Counted from the first letter of the stretch, positions 45,091 to 55,442 are shown. The stretch: DNA of 64,000 nt from Myxococcales bacterium (GCA_028287135.1 JAQBQE010000051.1:152126-216125); one strand, 5' to 3'. Translations and numbers: made by a program. The notes: generated from the sequence alone by a model not told the origin.

Positions 45091-45998
45091 GAGGCGCCTC
45101 CGACGAGCTTCTGCCGGACCTGCGGTGCGCGATACCCACGACCGCCCGCGACCTCGCCGAGCCGTCCGAGATCGAGCGTCACGCCGCTGCAGCGCTGCGC
45201 GATCATCGCGGCCGCGAGGGCGGCGAGTCGCTCGGCCGCGTCATCCGGAGGAATGCCACGCAGGTGGATGTTCGAGATCATGTTGCGATCTCCGTCGGTG
45301 TTGCCGAGCTTGGGACCGAACACGACGTACGCCGACAGGCCGTCGCCGGTGCCGAGGCCGGGCCGCTCGCCGAGCAGGATCATCGCGACCTTCGCGCCGA
45401 CTTCTTGCCCGATCTCGTCCTCGAGCCAGACGCGTGCGAACCTCGCCGCGACCGGCGTACCGACCTTGAGCCCGCGATTCGTGCATGCGCGCACGACCGC
45501 CTCGTGCAGCGCCTTGCCCGTCTGCATGCACGCGACCGCGGACAGTCCATCGGCGACGATCACCTGGACATCGACGCCCTTGTCGCAGCGCGACCGGACG
45601 ACCGCCAGCGAGTCGTCGTCGAGGCGCCGGCCGAGATCGGGCCGCAGCAAGAACTCGCGGTGCGAGGTCACCCGCGAGCGCACCCCGACAAACCCGTTCT
45701 GCTCGGCCCAGTCCTCGGGCAGCTCGGCGCTGACCGCGGCGTGTGCGACAGCAAGCTCCGCCTGGAACTGCAGTACGACATCGGTCGCATAGCGAGTGCC
45801 GACGTGGCCGATGCCGACGAGCGCGGTGGTGTGGCGTGCGGCCTGCGCCGCAAACGCGCTGCGCTCCGGCTTTGGCGTGTACACCCGCGCCGGTGGGGCA
45901 GGGACGCGCGGCATGACCGGGATCGCCGGGAGGGGATCGCTGCTCCCGAGCGAGTCGCGAAGCGCATCCATAAGCTGGCGGGTCCGGCTCACGGCCAC
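45087..45998 (-). CDS. eutC: ethanolamine ammonia-lyase small subunit
   Basis: VRSRVTSHREFLLRPDLGRRLDDDS, VQVIVADGLSAVA, LLGERPGLGTGDGLSAYVVFGPKLGNTDGDRNMISNIHLRG. Confidence 0.95.
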   Translation of the reverse strand: MAVSRTRQLMDALRDSLGSSDPLPAIPVMPRVPAPPARVYTPKPERSAFAAQAARHTTALVGIGHVGTRYATDVVLQFQAELAVAHAAVSAELPEDWAEQNGFVGVRSRVTSHREFLLRPDLGRRLDDDSLAVVRSRCDKGVDVQVIVADGLSAVACMQTGKALHEAVVRACTNRGLKVGTPVAARFARVWLEDEIGQEVGAKVAMILLGERPGLGTGDGLSAYVVFGPKLGNTDGDRNMISNIHLRGIPPDDAAERLAALAAAMIAQRCSGVTLDLGRLGEVAGGRGYRAPQVRQKLVGGAS

Positions 45999-46087
45999 CT
46001 TACGTCACCATGCAGCGCACCTCCGCGCAACCACTCGGCTCGGAAACCACCTCCCAACGCGGCTCGTAACCCGCTACAATAGTTCCA

Positions 46088-46480
46088 ATGCGCGCTGCCT
46101 GGATCCCCGTCGTGCTGCTCGGCGGCTGCATGACGAGCGAGATTCCGCACGAGGATCCGACCGTCGCCGCGCGCACCGAGCCGTGCAGCGCGCTCGAGGG
46201 GCTGACCTATCGTTCGGTCACGCAGGGCGAGTGCGGACTCGGTCCCGACGGCGTCGCGCTGTGCCACTGGAGCCTGACGTTCCGCGCCGATAGCGAGACC
46301 CGCAGCCGGTACGACTGGTCGCACTCGGATGTCGGCGAGGGCGGCTGGGTGACGTGCAAGGGCAACGCGATCGAGACCCTCACGAACGACCCGGATCGCG
46401 ACCCGCTCTATGACGGCATGTTCGATCCCGCGAACCTCGATCTGATCTGGGACGACCGGGCGTACTCGATCGCGCTCTGA
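46088..46480 (+). CDS. hypothetical lipoprotein
   Basis: MRAAWIPVVLLGGCMTSE lipobox; 130 aa. Confidence 0.6.
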   Translation: MRAAWIPVVLLGGCMTSEIPHEDPTVAARTEPCSALEGLTYRSVTQGECGLGPDGVALCHWSLTFRADSETRSRYDWSHSDVGEGGWVTCKGNAIETLTNDPDRDPLYDGMFDPANLDLIWDDRAYSIAL

Positions 46481-46813
46481 TCAGCCGATCTTCCACGCGA
46501 AGACGAGGTGGTAGTTGTAATCGGCGACCTCCCAGTAGGGATGGGTCAGGTCGAGCGCCACTTCGCGAACGCGTCCACCGAACGGGACGCAGATCATGCC
46601 GCGCCGTTCGATCACGCGGAACACGCGCTCCTCGGGCTCGGTGAGCGACATGCCGATGTACGCGTTGGCCGCGATGCCCTGGACGCTCGCGACCTCGACC
46701 CGGCCCTGATACGAGTAATCGAACATCGAGACCGTCTCGTTCTCGACGATGGCCTTGTGCTCCTTGCCGTCGATCTCGAAGGTCGGCACGAGCTGTTCGA
46801 GCGGCTCCACCAT
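46481..46813 (-). CDS. hypothetical protein
   Basis: MVEPLEQLVPTFEIDGKEHKAIVENETVSMFDYSYQG; ends directly against the opposite-strand gene. Confidence 0.6.
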   Translation of the reverse strand: MVEPLEQLVPTFEIDGKEHKAIVENETVSMFDYSYQGRVEVASVQGIAANAYIGMSLTEPEERVFRVIERRGMICVPFGGRVREVALDLTHPYWEVADYNYHLVFAWKIG

Positions 46814-46889
46814 GCCGCGCGTTTTGATCGCGCAGGCCGATCGAGTCAAGGAAGATCAACCGAGCGGGTCGATCACGGGCACGCTCGCA

Positions 46890-48251
46890 TCACCTGATCG
46901 CTTCGACGTCGCCGAACTTCGGGCCGGGCCCGTCACCACGCCAGATGCCCTTGGCGTCGAGCCAGGCGTCGAACTCGGGCGTCGGTCGCTTGTGGACGAG
47001 CCGGCGCAGCGTCGGGATGTCGTGATAGCTCGTCGACTGGTAGTTGAGCATGATGTCGTCGCCGACCGGCAGAGACATCAGGTATGTGCAGCCCGCCGTG
47101 CCGAGCAGGACCTTCAGGCTCTCGAGCTCGTCCTGGCTCATCGTCGCGTGATAGGTGAAGCAGGCGTCGCAGCCCATCGGTAGGCCGAGCAGCTTGCCCA
47201 TGAAGTGATCCTCGAGGGCCGCGCGCGAGATCTGCGGGCCGTTCTCGAGATACTCGGGCCCGATGAACCCGACGACCGTGTTGACCAGGAACGGCTTGTA
47301 GCGCCGGGACAGGCCGTACGCGCGCGCCTCGATCGTCACCTGATCGGCGCCGTGGTGCGCTGCCGAGGACAGCGCCGAGCCCTGACCGGTCTCGAAGTAC
47401 ATCCGGTTTGGACCCCTGGTCGAGCCCTTGGCTTTCATCAGCTCCCACGCTTCGTCGAGCAGCTTGATGTCGATCCCGAACGCCTTGTTGGCCTGCTCGG
47501 TGCCGGCGACCGACTGGAACATCAGGTCCATCGGGCAGCCGAGTGCGAGCGCCTTCATCTGCACGGTGATGTGCGAGAGCACGCAGTGCTGGGTCGGACA
47601 TCCGTTGCGCTTCAGCACGTCGTCGATCGCGGTCAGGATCTCCGCGGTCGACTCCGCCGTGTCGGTCGCCGGATTGACGCCGATCACCGCGTCGCCGCAG
47701 CCGTACGACAGGCCCTCGCGCATCGATGCGAGGATGCCCTCGACATCGTCGGTGGGGTGGTTCGGCTGGCACCGCGACGACAGCCGCCCGGGCAGGCCGA
47801 GCGTCGAGTTCGCGCGGACGACGACCTCGCACTTCGCGCCGACCGTCATCAGATCGAAGTTCGACATCAGCTTGCACACGGCGGCGGCCATCTCGGGCGT
47901 CAACCCCGGAGCGACCGCGCGCAGCGTGCCGCCGCTGGTATCGATGTCGAGGAGCCACTCGCGGAACTGGCCGACGGTCAGATGGGCGATCGCGCGGAAT
48001 GCCTGCTCGTCGAGCTCGTCCTCGACGATCCGCGTCAGCTCGTCCTGCTCGTACGGCACGACCGGGTTCTCTCGCAGCTCGCGCATCGTCATGTTCGCGA
48101 GCACCGCGCGCGCCGCGACCCGCTCGACGGCATCGCGTGCGGAGATCTGGGCCAGGTCATCACCGCTCTTGGGCGGGTTTGCCTTCGCGAGCACTTCCTT
48201 GACGGACGCGAAGCGATAGCTGACGCCGCGGATCGTAGATGCGAGCTGCAC
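46890..48251 (-). CDS. eutB: ethanolamine ammonia-lyase large subunit
   Basis: GVSYRFASVKEVLAKANPPKSGDDLAQISA, SRCQPNHPTDDVEGI, GDAVIGVNPATDT, NRMYFETGQGSALSS; likely GTG start at 48251. Confidence 0.96.
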   Translation of the reverse strand: MQLASTIRGVSYRFASVKEVLAKANPPKSGDDLAQISARDAVERVAARAVLANMTMRELRENPVVPYEQDELTRIVEDELDEQAFRAIAHLTVGQFREWLLDIDTSGGTLRAVAPGLTPEMAAAVCKLMSNFDLMTVGAKCEVVVRANSTLGLPGRLSSRCQPNHPTDDVEGILASMREGLSYGCGDAVIGVNPATDTAESTAEILTAIDDVLKRNGCPTQHCVLSHITVQMKALALGCPMDLMFQSVAGTEQANKAFGIDIKLLDEAWELMKAKGSTRGPNRMYFETGQGSALSSAAHHGADQVTIEARAYGLSRRYKPFLVNTVVGFIGPEYLENGPQISRAALEDHFMGKLLGLPMGCDACFTYHATMSQDELESLKVLLGTAGCTYLMSLPVGDDIMLNYQSTSYHDIPTLRRLVHKRPTPEFDAWLDAKGIWRGDGPGPKFGDVEAIR

Positions 48252-48282
48252 GGTCGGCCGCTCCGAGCCTACCGCGGCGCGC

Positions 48283-48341
48283 CCCAAAAAATAACGCCGC
48301 GCGCCACTTGGGATCCACAGACCCGTCGTGACGCGCGGCGG
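48283..48341 (-). terminator. predicted Rho-independent terminator or attenuator in the eutB leader
   Basis: on - strand: CGCCGCGCG, loop with GGG..CCC, CGCGCGGCG, then TTATTTTTT. Confidence 0.65.
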
Positions 48342-48363
48342 AGCGTAAGCCAACTAAGGACAG

Positions 48364-48894
48364 CTAGTGGGCACCGGCATTGTGCGAGGTGCGGAAATCG
48401 TGGAAGTCCTCGACGAGGCGGGGCTTGCGCGCGGCCCCGGCCTGGACGCCCACCTGGTGGTGCTGGACCATCGCGTAACCGAGCAGCGCGGCCGTCGCCA
48501 TCGCCACGAAGCCAACCACGCCGAACGCGAGCGGCAGATGGGCGTCGAGGTATGCGCCATCGACCGTATAGCCCGACCACCCGCGGTAGAGCATTCCACC
48601 GCTGACCGCGAACAGCGCGGTCGTCAGCAGATTCAGGACCGCGTGCTTCTCGCCGGTCGCGCGCGCGGCCGACTCCTTCGGCAAACCGAACAGGTCGATC
48701 GCACCGGGGATCACGGCGAGGAGCGCCATCACCACACCGCCGACATTCGCGATCATCGCGGCGCGATAGTAGAAGGCGTCCTGCGTCCCGATGTGAGCGA
48801 GCTCGAGACCGAGCGTCGCCGTGAACAGCGCGATCGGGAAGCCCACCAACATCGGGTGGATCGAGTGACCTGCGATGCGCGCCTTGCTCTTCAT
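48364..48894 (-). CDS. DUF2231-family membrane protein
   Basis: IAGHSIHPMLVGFPIALFTATLGLELA; four TM helices. Confidence 0.88.
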   Translation of the reverse strand: MKSKARIAGHSIHPMLVGFPIALFTATLGLELAHIGTQDAFYYRAAMIANVGGVVMALLAVIPGAIDLFGLPKESAARATGEKHAVLNLLTTALFAVSGGMLYRGWSGYTVDGAYLDAHLPLAFGVVGFVAMATAALLGYAMVQHHQVGVQAGAARKPRLVEDFHDFRTSHNAGAH

Positions 48895-49062
48895 GGGAAG
48901 GAGCCAGTGCAGCCGGCGTGCCCGGACGAAATCACTTCGAACTCAGCCAGAACCCGGACCTTGCGCGACTCCGACATCGGAGGCGACGTGCGTCCGTTCG
49001 GCAGCTGAGCGCCAGCGCCCGAGCCGCAGTGGTAGCGTCGCGCCGGGGGGGGACCAGGAACC

Positions 49063-49711
49063 ATGCTTTATCGAACGTTGCTCGTCGGCGCACTGAGTGC
49101 TCTCGCACTCGGGATCTACATCGAGCGCCGCTGCGGTCAAGGACGCGACCGGTGACTACAACGCGTCCTATGTGCTGACCAAGCTCAACACCTTCAAGCT
49201 CGGGCCGAAGTGCTGGGCGAAAGCTGCCAGCAAGGACCAGGGGGCCGTTCACACGGCCAGCTTCGCGACCCGCGACATCGTGGCGTACGCCAAGGCCATG
49301 ACGGGCGACGACTGGGATGCGATCGAGAGTCAGAACAACAACGATCGTGAGACCAACAAGGCGCTGATCGAGCCGATGATCGAAGCGTTCAAGTCGCGCT
49401 TCGCGATCACGGTCACGGTCGACGGGGATGACTGCGACGCCAAGCAGAATTCGCTGTGGCTCCGTTACTGGGGAGGAGCCATCGCCGCGGTCAAGGCGTA
49501 TCCACCCGCGACGAGCGCGCTCAAGAACGATCCGCCGAAGGCCAAGAAGGTCGCGATCACCGTCAACGCGACGGCCAAGGCCAAGGATGTCTCGGTGACC
49601 GTCGGCAAGGACGGTTCGACGTTCGTGATCACCGGCCCCCGTGGCAAGGAGGTCCCCGCGTGGTCGGACAAGATCGAGGCGGCGTTCAAGAAGGTCTCGA
49701 AGAAGAAGTGA
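49063..49711 (+). pseudogene. exported hypothetical protein with apparent frameshift between signal peptide and mature part
   Basis: frame 49063: MLYRTLLVGALSALALG...; frame 49097: STSSAAAVKDATGDYNASYVLTKLN... to 49711. Confidence 0.5.
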
Positions 49712-50040
49712 TCCGGGGGGCGGCGGCCCTCCTGAGAACAACGCGGAGCGCGATTCAGGACGTACCTGACTCGCCCGACGGGCGACTCCGCACAGGACAG
49801 AGCCGAGGTATCACCGTGAGTTGAGCTAACGCGGGGGATTGGCTTGGTTGCCGGCTCGGACTGAGGGGGCTAGGAGACGGCTACTCCCCCAGCCACCCGC
49901 CTGAGATCGCGCCGAAATCCGGCCAGTTCGCGCTGAACTTGCGCAGGTCGATGCACGACCTGCGCAGCGATCGGATCTCCGTGAGCGAGTCGTCGACTCT
50001 CGCAGCGGTGGCACGGCGGCTGCTCATGTGAGCGCCAACC

Positions 50041-51072
50041 ATGATGATGCGACCGTTCATCGCCGCTTCGCTCTTCGTCCTCGCCTCGACCGCTGCTGCC
50101 GAGACGACCCGGCTCACCCCGGGATCGAACACGAACCGGCTCGAGCGCGCGCCGACGCCGGTCATCGGCGGCACCGCGGTGCCGGCCGGAAAGTGGCCAG
50201 ACGCGGTGGCGGTGCTCGGCGCGAACGGCTCGTGCACGGGCACGCTGATCGCCCCCGACGTCGTGCTGACGGCCGGCCACTGCGCTGACGCGAACCCGAC
50301 CACGGTGATCGCGAACACGACGAACTACAACGGCACCGGCGGCGTCCGCTCGACCGTCAAGTCGATCACGGCGTACCCGAACTGGGAGACCACGTTCGAT
50401 GTCGCCGTCATCGTGCTGAACACCCCGATCACCAGCGTCGCTCCCCGCCGGATCGGCGCAGCGTGCTCGTTCCAGGGCTTCCAGAACAACATGATGGTCC
50501 ACCTCGTCGGATTCGGTCTCACCGACACCGCGGGCCAGGGCAACAACACGTCGCTCCGCGAGGCGTCGGCGCCGATCATCGACGCGACGTGCGCGAGCGG
50601 CAGCGGCTGCGCGCCGGGCGCATCGCCGGCCGGCGAGTTCATCGCCGGTGGTGGCGGTACCGATTCCTGCTTCGGCGACTCGGGTGGCCCGGTCTACCTC
50701 GACACCCCGCGCGGCACGATCGTGGTGGGCGCGGTCTCGCGCGGCCTCGACAACTCGGCGACCCCGTGCGGCGGCGGCGGCATCTACGTCCGCACCGACA
50801 AGGTGCTCGCCTGGATCGAGACCACGACCGGCAAGACGGTGTCCAAGGACACGTGTGCCGGCGGGGGCACCGGCGAGACCCCCGAGAACCCGGACGAGTC
50901 CGGCGAGGGTGGCACGGGCGAAGGCGGCACGGGAACGGGCACCGGCCCGGACGGCGAGCGCGAAGAGTCCTCGGAGATCACCGGCGGCTGCTCGACCGGC
51001 TCTGCGGGCGGCAGCGGCGCGGCGGTCGGCATTGCGATGCTGCTCGGCGGCCTGCGCCGCCGGCGCCGCTAG
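50041..51072 (+). CDS. trypsin-like serine protease with MYXO-CTERM-like tail
   Basis: LTAGHC, DVAVIVLN, CFGDSGGPVY triad; GGCSTGSAGG-TM-RRRRR C-terminus. Confidence 0.92.
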   Translation: MMMRPFIAASLFVLASTAAAETTRLTPGSNTNRLERAPTPVIGGTAVPAGKWPDAVAVLGANGSCTGTLIAPDVVLTAGHCADANPTTVIANTTNYNGTGGVRSTVKSITAYPNWETTFDVAVIVLNTPITSVAPRRIGAACSFQGFQNNMMVHLVGFGLTDTAGQGNNTSLREASAPIIDATCASGSGCAPGASPAGEFIAGGGGTDSCFGDSGGPVYLDTPRGTIVVGAVSRGLDNSATPCGGGGIYVRTDKVLAWIETTTGKTVSKDTCAGGGTGETPENPDESGEGGTGEGGTGTGTGPDGEREESSEITGGCSTGSAGGSGAAVGIAMLLGGLRRRRR

Positions 51073-51099
51073 TCGCGACGCAACCGGTGACGGCACTGA

Positions 51100-51127
51100 C
51101 CTCGCGGATCCGTCCGCGAGGTTTTTT
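51100..51127 (+). terminator. Rho-independent terminator
   Basis: CCTCGCGGA-TCCG-TCCGCGAGG followed by TTTTTT. Confidence 0.9.
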
Positions 51128-51253
51128 CGTCCGGACGACTTCCGGTGCTCGGACCATCGTCCGGTGCTCGGGCAGTTCCCGGACGGAAGCTCCACGTAAC
51201 TCCTCGAGATCGCACGCGCTCGTCGTGGCCTTGTGGTTGCTGCTCGCCGCGCC

Positions 51254-52183
51254 ATGCAGCGAACCACCGTTCTCGTCTCCTCGTTCCTGGTCTCCACGAT
51301 CGCGTTCTCGTCGATCGCGCAGGCTCAACCAGCCCCGATCGTCGGCGGCCACAAGTCACCCGCCGGCACCTGGGACGACGTGGTCGCCGTCATCGGCAAG
51401 ACCGGCGTGTGCAGCGGAACGTTGATCGCACCCGACGTCGTGATGACCGCCGGCCACTGCATCGACACCGAGCCGTACGAGGTGATCACGAACACCACGG
51501 ACTACGCGCGAGCCGGCGGCGATCACATCCCGGTCAAGTGGTCGCGCGCGTACCCCGAATGGTTCAAGCGCTACGACGTCGGCATCCTCATGCTCGAACA
51601 CATGGCGCGACCCACGCCGCGCGCGATCGCGGCCGCCTGTCTCGCGAACGATCGGCTGCGCAAGGCGTCGCCGCTGACGATCGTCGGCTTCGGGCTGACC
51701 ACGCCGAGCGGTTCCGACGACAACACCGAGCTCCACGAGGCGACGATCCCGGTCCTCGATGCGCTGTGCGAGGGCGATCCCAGCTGCGAGGTCGCGGTCC
51801 GCCCGAACGGCGAGTTCACCGCGGGCGGTCGGGGCACCGATAGCTGCTTCGGAGATTCGGGAGGCCCCGCGTTCCTGGATACGGCGATGGGGCCGGTGCT
51901 CGTCGGCGTCGTGTCGCGCGGGCTCGCGCTGCCCGGTCAGCCGTGCGGCAACGGCGGTGTGTACGTGCGCGCCGACAAGGTCGTCGCGTGGGCGCAGAGC
52001 GTGACGGAGCGTCGGTTCACGCGCACCACGTGCACCGGCGAGGACCGCCCCGGTGATGAGCCGGGTGCAGGCGAGGAGGCGGGCGGCGGATGCTCCGTTG
52101 CTCCTGGCTCCGGCGGCGTCGCGAGCCTCGGCTGCATCGGTGCGGGGCTCACGATCGCCCTGCGCCGTCGCCGCCGCCGGTAG
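51254..52183 (+). CDS. second trypsin-like serine protease with MYXO-CTERM-like tail
   Basis: IVGGHKSPAG, MTAGHC, DVGILML, CFGDSGGPAF; GGGCSVAPGSGG-TM-RRRRRR. Confidence 0.92.
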   Translation: MQRTTVLVSSFLVSTIAFSSIAQAQPAPIVGGHKSPAGTWDDVVAVIGKTGVCSGTLIAPDVVMTAGHCIDTEPYEVITNTTDYARAGGDHIPVKWSRAYPEWFKRYDVGILMLEHMARPTPRAIAAACLANDRLRKASPLTIVGFGLTTPSGSDDNTELHEATIPVLDALCEGDPSCEVAVRPNGEFTAGGRGTDSCFGDSGGPAFLDTAMGPVLVGVVSRGLALPGQPCGNGGVYVRADKVVAWAQSVTERRFTRTTCTGEDRPGDEPGAGEEAGGGCSVAPGSGGVASLGCIGAGLTIALRRRRRR

Positions 52184-52439
52184 CGAAACCCGTGGTCTGC
52201 GTGCGACGGTGGCGGGGCAGCGTACGTCCGGACCTCCGTGAACGTCGCGCGTCGGTCGATTCGCCTGGGCCGCCGTGGGTGGCGCAGCGCCGTGGACCTG
52301 CCGGTATTGCGCGAGCCACCGGCCCGGAGGGTTCGTGGCTCGGCGGTTGTCGTGACGTGTGCGCTGTTCACGATCGCGCTCGGCGAGCTGGCCTGGCTGA
52401 TCGTTCGCTGACGGTCACCGTGATACAACTCGCGGCCAC

Positions 52440-53660
52440 ATGGCGAAGATCAAGGTGAAGAATCCCGTCGTCGAGATGGACGGCGACGAGATGACCCGCA
52501 TCATCTGGCATTTCATCAAAGAGAAACTGATCCTTCCGTACCTCGACATCGACTTGAAGTACTTCGATCTCGGCATCGAGTACCGCGAGAAGACGAAGGA
52601 CCAGGTCACGATCGATTCGGCGATGGCGACCAAGCAGTACGGCGTCGCCGTCAAGTGCGCCACGATCACGCCGGATGAAGCGCGCGTGAAGGAGTTCGGT
52701 CTCTCCGAGATGTGGAAGTCGCCGAACGGCACGATCCGCAACATCATCGGAGGCACGATCTTCCGCGAGCCGATCATCTGCTCGAACGTCCCGCGGCTCG
52801 TCCCCGGCTGGACCAAGCCGATCGTCGTCGGTCGCCATGCATTCGGCGATCAGTACAAGGCGACGGACTTCGTCGTCCCCGGCCCCGGCACGCTGACGAT
52901 GACGTACACCCCGAAGGACGGCGGCAAGCCGACCGAGTACAAGGTGTTCGACTTCCCCGCCGGCGGCGTCGCCATGGGCATGTACAACCTCGACGAGTCG
53001 ATCATCGGGTTTGCGCGTAGCTGCATGAACTACGGCCTGAACCGCGGCTGGAACGTCTACCTGTCGACCAAGAACACGATCCTCAAGAAGTACGACGGCC
53101 GGTTCAAGGATCTGTTCGAGAAGGTGTTCAACGAGGAGTTCGCGGACAAGTTCGCGGAGAAGAAGGTCACCTACGAGCACCGGCTGATCGACGACATGGT
53201 CGCGTCCGCGATGAAGTGGGACGGCGGGTTCGTGTGGGCCTGCAAGAACTACGATGGCGACGTCCAGTCGGACTCGGTCGCCCAGGGCTTCGGCTCGCTC
53301 GGCCTGATGACGTCGGTGCTGCTCACGCCTGACGGCAAGACCGTCGAGGCCGAGGCCGCCCACGGCACGGTCACGCGCCACTTCCGCGAGCACCAGAAGG
53401 GCAAGCCGACGTCGACGAACCCGATCGCGTCGATCTTCGCGTGGACCCAGGGCCTCAAGTACCGCGGCAACTTCGACGGCACGCCGGACGTCGTGAAGTT
53501 CGCCGATGCGCTCGAGACCGTCTGCGTGCAGACCGTCGAAGCGGGTCAGATGACCAAGGACCTCGCGGTCCTGATCTCCCCGACCCAGCCGTACCTGACG
53601 ACCGAGAAGTTCCTCGACGCGCTCGACGCCGGTCTCAAGACCAAGATGGTGAGCTGGTAA
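52440..53660 (+). CDS. icd: NADP-dependent isocitrate dehydrogenase
   Basis: [66 protein letters not shown]. Confidence 0.97.
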   Translation: MAKIKVKNPVVEMDGDEMTRIIWHFIKEKLILPYLDIDLKYFDLGIEYREKTKDQVTIDSAMATKQYGVAVKCATITPDEARVKEFGLSEMWKSPNGTIRNIIGGTIFREPIICSNVPRLVPGWTKPIVVGRHAFGDQYKATDFVVPGPGTLTMTYTPKDGGKPTEYKVFDFPAGGVAMGMYNLDESIIGFARSCMNYGLNRGWNVYLSTKNTILKKYDGRFKDLFEKVFNEEFADKFAEKKVTYEHRLIDDMVASAMKWDGGFVWACKNYDGDVQSDSVAQGFGSLGLMTSVLLTPDGKTVEAEAAHGTVTRHFREHQKGKPTSTNPIASIFAWTQGLKYRGNFDGTPDVVKFADALETVCVQTVEAGQMTKDLAVLISPTQPYLTTEKFLDALDAGLKTKMVSW

Positions 53661-53671
53661 TCGCCCGCCGT

Positions 53672-53694
53672 GCTCCGCTGCGCTGCAGCGGAGC
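53672..53694. terminator. hairpin between convergent icd and mdh
   Basis: GCTCCGCTGC-GCT-GCAGCGGAGC; no clear T tract. Confidence 0.45.
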
Positions 53695-53703
53695 GCTTCG
53701 CTC

Positions 53704-54651
53704 TCAGCCGAGGAAGCCGCGCGCGATCGTCATCAGCTCGGTGTTCGCTGCGACCGACTTCGTGAAGGCCTCCTTCTCGGACGCCGACAGCTCGAACTCG
53801 TAGATCGCCTCGGCGCCCTTGGCCGTCAGCTTCACGGGGACGCCGACGAAGGCGCCCTTGACGCCGAACTCACCGGTGAGCTCGACGGAGCACGGCAGCA
53901 CGCGGCCCTGGTTGCGGACGATCGCCTCGACCATGAGGCAGGTGCCGGCGCCCGGCGCGAGCCACGCGCTCGTGCCGATCAGGCCGGTCAGCGTCGCGCC
54001 GCCCTTCTTCGTGTTCTCGACGACCTCGGTCAGCTTCTCGGCCGAGAGGAACTTGGTGATCGGCACGTTGCCGATCATCGCGGTCGACGTGATCGGGACC
54101 ATGTCCTTGTCGGTGTGGGCACCGAGGACGATCGCCTGGACGTCCTCGACGCTGACGCCCGCGGCCATGGCGAGGTAGGTGCGGAAGCGAGCGCTATCGA
54201 GCACGCCGGCCGAGCCGATGACGCGCTCGCGGGGGAAGCCCGTGACCTGCTTGGCGACGAACACCATCGCGTCGAGCGGGTTCGAGACGACGATCAGGAT
54301 CGCGTCGGGCGCGTGCTTCTTCACGTCGGCGCAGATACCCTTGACGATGCCTGCGTTGATGTTGATCAGCTCCTCGCGGGACTGACCAGGCTTGCGCGGC
54401 ACGCCAGCGGTCATCACGACGACATCGGCTCCGGCCATCGCCTCGGGCTTGTCGCTCGCGGTGAACGAGGTGTTGTTGAAACCTTCCCATGCACCGGCCT
54501 GGGTCAGGTCGAGCGCGCGGCCCTCGGCGGGACCGGCCTTGAGGTCGATCAGGACGAGGTCGCCGAGCTCCTTGGCCACGGCATACTGAGCGACAGCAGC
54601 ACCGACGTTACCGCCGGCGCCGATGATTGCGATCTTCGGGCGCTTGATCAT
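53704..54651 (-). CDS. mdh: malate dehydrogenase
   Basis: IAIIGAGGNVGAAVAQY, TAGVPRKPGQSREELININAGI, VVSNPLDAMVFV. Confidence 0.96.
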   Translation of the reverse strand: MIKRPKIAIIGAGGNVGAAVAQYAVAKELGDLVLIDLKAGPAEGRALDLTQAGAWEGFNNTSFTASDKPEAMAGADVVVMTAGVPRKPGQSREELININAGIVKGICADVKKHAPDAILIVVSNPLDAMVFVAKQVTGFPRERVIGSAGVLDSARFRTYLAMAAGVSVEDVQAIVLGAHTDKDMVPITSTAMIGNVPITKFLSAEKLTEVVENTKKGGATLTGLIGTSAWLAPGAGTCLMVEAIVRNQGRVLPCSVELTGEFGVKGAFVGVPVKLTAKGAEAIYEFELSASEKEAFTKSVAANTELMTIARGFLG

Positions 54652-54698
54652 GGTGCAGGCGTCATACCCCCGACCGCGAATCGACCGCAACACCGGCC

Positions 54699-55442
54699 AT
54701 GCCTCCGATGCCAGATCTGCGGGATACTGCTCCCGTGAAGCCGGTCCTGGTTGCGATGCTGCTCACGGCGTGCGGCCGGATGGGTTTCGATGCGGGCGGC
54801 ACGGCGGACGCCGGCGGCAACCTGATCGATGGTCCGCCACACTCCGATCTGCTCCTGCACTTCACGTTCGATGACGGTGACCTGCTCACCGACCGTGCGC
54901 AGGCGCCGCACCACGCATCGTGCGCGAGCTGCCCGACCGCGACGGCGGGGATCGTGGGTAACGGCGCAGCGCTGTTCGATAGCAGTCAGTGTCTCGAGCT
55001 GCTGGGCTCGCGCGAGTTGCAGCCAGACGTGTTCACGTTCAGCGCGTGGGCGCGCGCCACGCTCCCGCATGCAAGTACGGTGTTCGGTCGGGCGCTCGAT
55101 GGCAGCACCACGTTCGACAACACGTTCGAGATCTGGGTCGATGAGACCCCGTCCTGGAATGTCAGCGTCGAGGGCGCGCGCGTCGTCGGAGGCGGCGATT
55201 CGGGCGTGTGGCATCACTACGCCGGCACCTACGACGGAGGCCAGCTCTCGGCGTATCGCGATGGCGTGCGCATCGAACGCAATCCCGCAGGCATCACGCG
55301 CTACACCGCCGACGACCTGACGATCGGTTGCGACCTGAACCTTGGCGCGTTGAACCAGCGGTTCGACGGCGCGCTCGACGACATCCGACTGTATGACCGC
55401 GTGCTCAGCGATCCGGAGATCTCGTTGCTCGCGCAGCCCTGA
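54699..55442 (+). CDS. LamG/concanavalin-like lipoprotein
   Basis: lipobox LLTACGRMGFD; LLLHFTFDDGD...FDGALDDIRLYDRVLSDPEI. Confidence 0.85.
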   Translation: MPPMPDLRDTAPVKPVLVAMLLTACGRMGFDAGGTADAGGNLIDGPPHSDLLLHFTFDDGDLLTDRAQAPHHASCASCPTATAGIVGNGAALFDSSQCLELLGSRELQPDVFTFSAWARATLPHASTVFGRALDGSTTFDNTFEIWVDETPSWNVSVEGARVVGGGDSGVWHHYAGTYDGGQLSAYRDGVRIERNPAGITRYTADDLTIGCDLNLGALNQRFDGALDDIRLYDRVLSDPEISLLAQP

